The notes beneath the pieces were generated by a model that worked only from the letters and a program-made list of their open reading frames with translations, did not search any database and had not been told where the DNA came from. Shown here piece after piece: positions 63,990-64,000 of a stretch of 64,000 bases of DNA; the stretch's first letter is position 1, and each line of letters starts with the position of its first letter. The stretch covers positions 26,419,708 to 26,483,707 of the forward strand of contig OY997659.1 in NCBI GenBank assembly GCA_963921795.1. Direction: 5' to 3'. Source of the stretch: Nannobrachium achirus. Lineage: Eukaryota > Chordata > Actinopteri > Myctophiformes > Myctophidae. The translations under genes and the position numbers were made by a program.

Positions 63990-64000
63990 AAGAAAAGTCT

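Overview
The window is vertebrate genomic DNA, almost certainly from a ray-finned (teleost) fish. Two conserved exons identify the locus. A first coding exon of alpha-chimaerin (chn1) lies on the minus strand at 547-801. The last coding exon of the bZIP factor ATF2 (atf2) lies on the minus strand at 63032-63240. CHN1 and ATF2 are neighbours in the same orientation in the human 2q31 region, so the window spans a conserved chn1-atf2 interval. Both genes run off the window: chn1 continues leftward beyond base 1, atf2 rightward beyond base 64000. I recognised no other intact host gene. The 62 kb between these exons is mostly mobile DNA, simple repeats and apparently unique non-coding sequence.

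The dominant object is a head-to-tail array at 10776-34067. It holds five internal regions and six LTRs of a Ty3/Gypsy-class element on the minus strand, with an exact 4444-bp period. Each unit carries a 1168-codon gag-pol frame: SCAN-like capsid, CCHC knuckle, protease, then an integrase C-terminal piece before reverse transcriptase and RNase H. This Gmr1-type order (integrase before RT) is combined with absence of the whole integrase zinc-binding and catalytic region, in frame, in all five copies. The five predicted proteins differ at one residue only. No target-site duplication is visible at the ends of the array.

Left part (1-10775): the chn1 exon and its upstream region; an inverted pair of palindromic elements (2155-3065); a TTAA-bounded MITE (3292-3791); a complete, apparently very young non-autonomous LTR element (3821-5894) with a 5-bp target duplication and an 18-unit 33-bp minisatellite; then about 4.9 kb of non-coding sequence. 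Middle part (34068-48800): L2- and Rex-like LINE tails, a tRNA-derived SINE interrupted by a hAT-like element, very long CA, GT and GA microsatellites, a first cluster of CCATATATGG motifs and a small MITE. Right part (48800-64000): a truncated LINE with a reverse transcriptase frame, an L2 fragment, a nearly perfect 282-bp palindrome, a GC-rich tandem repeat with further CCATATATGG motifs, a processed pseudogene of klhdc3, nested foldback elements, the presumed atf2 3' UTR and terminal exon, and a further TTAA MITE in the adjoining atf2 intron.

A recurring short hairpin (arms containing GATCTACAAGC, usually embedded in TGAAAATAGCC) occurs at about ten places and links many otherwise unexplained stretches. 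Coordinates of coding frames and LTRs are firm. Outer edges of old repeats and of the 3' UTR are approximate.
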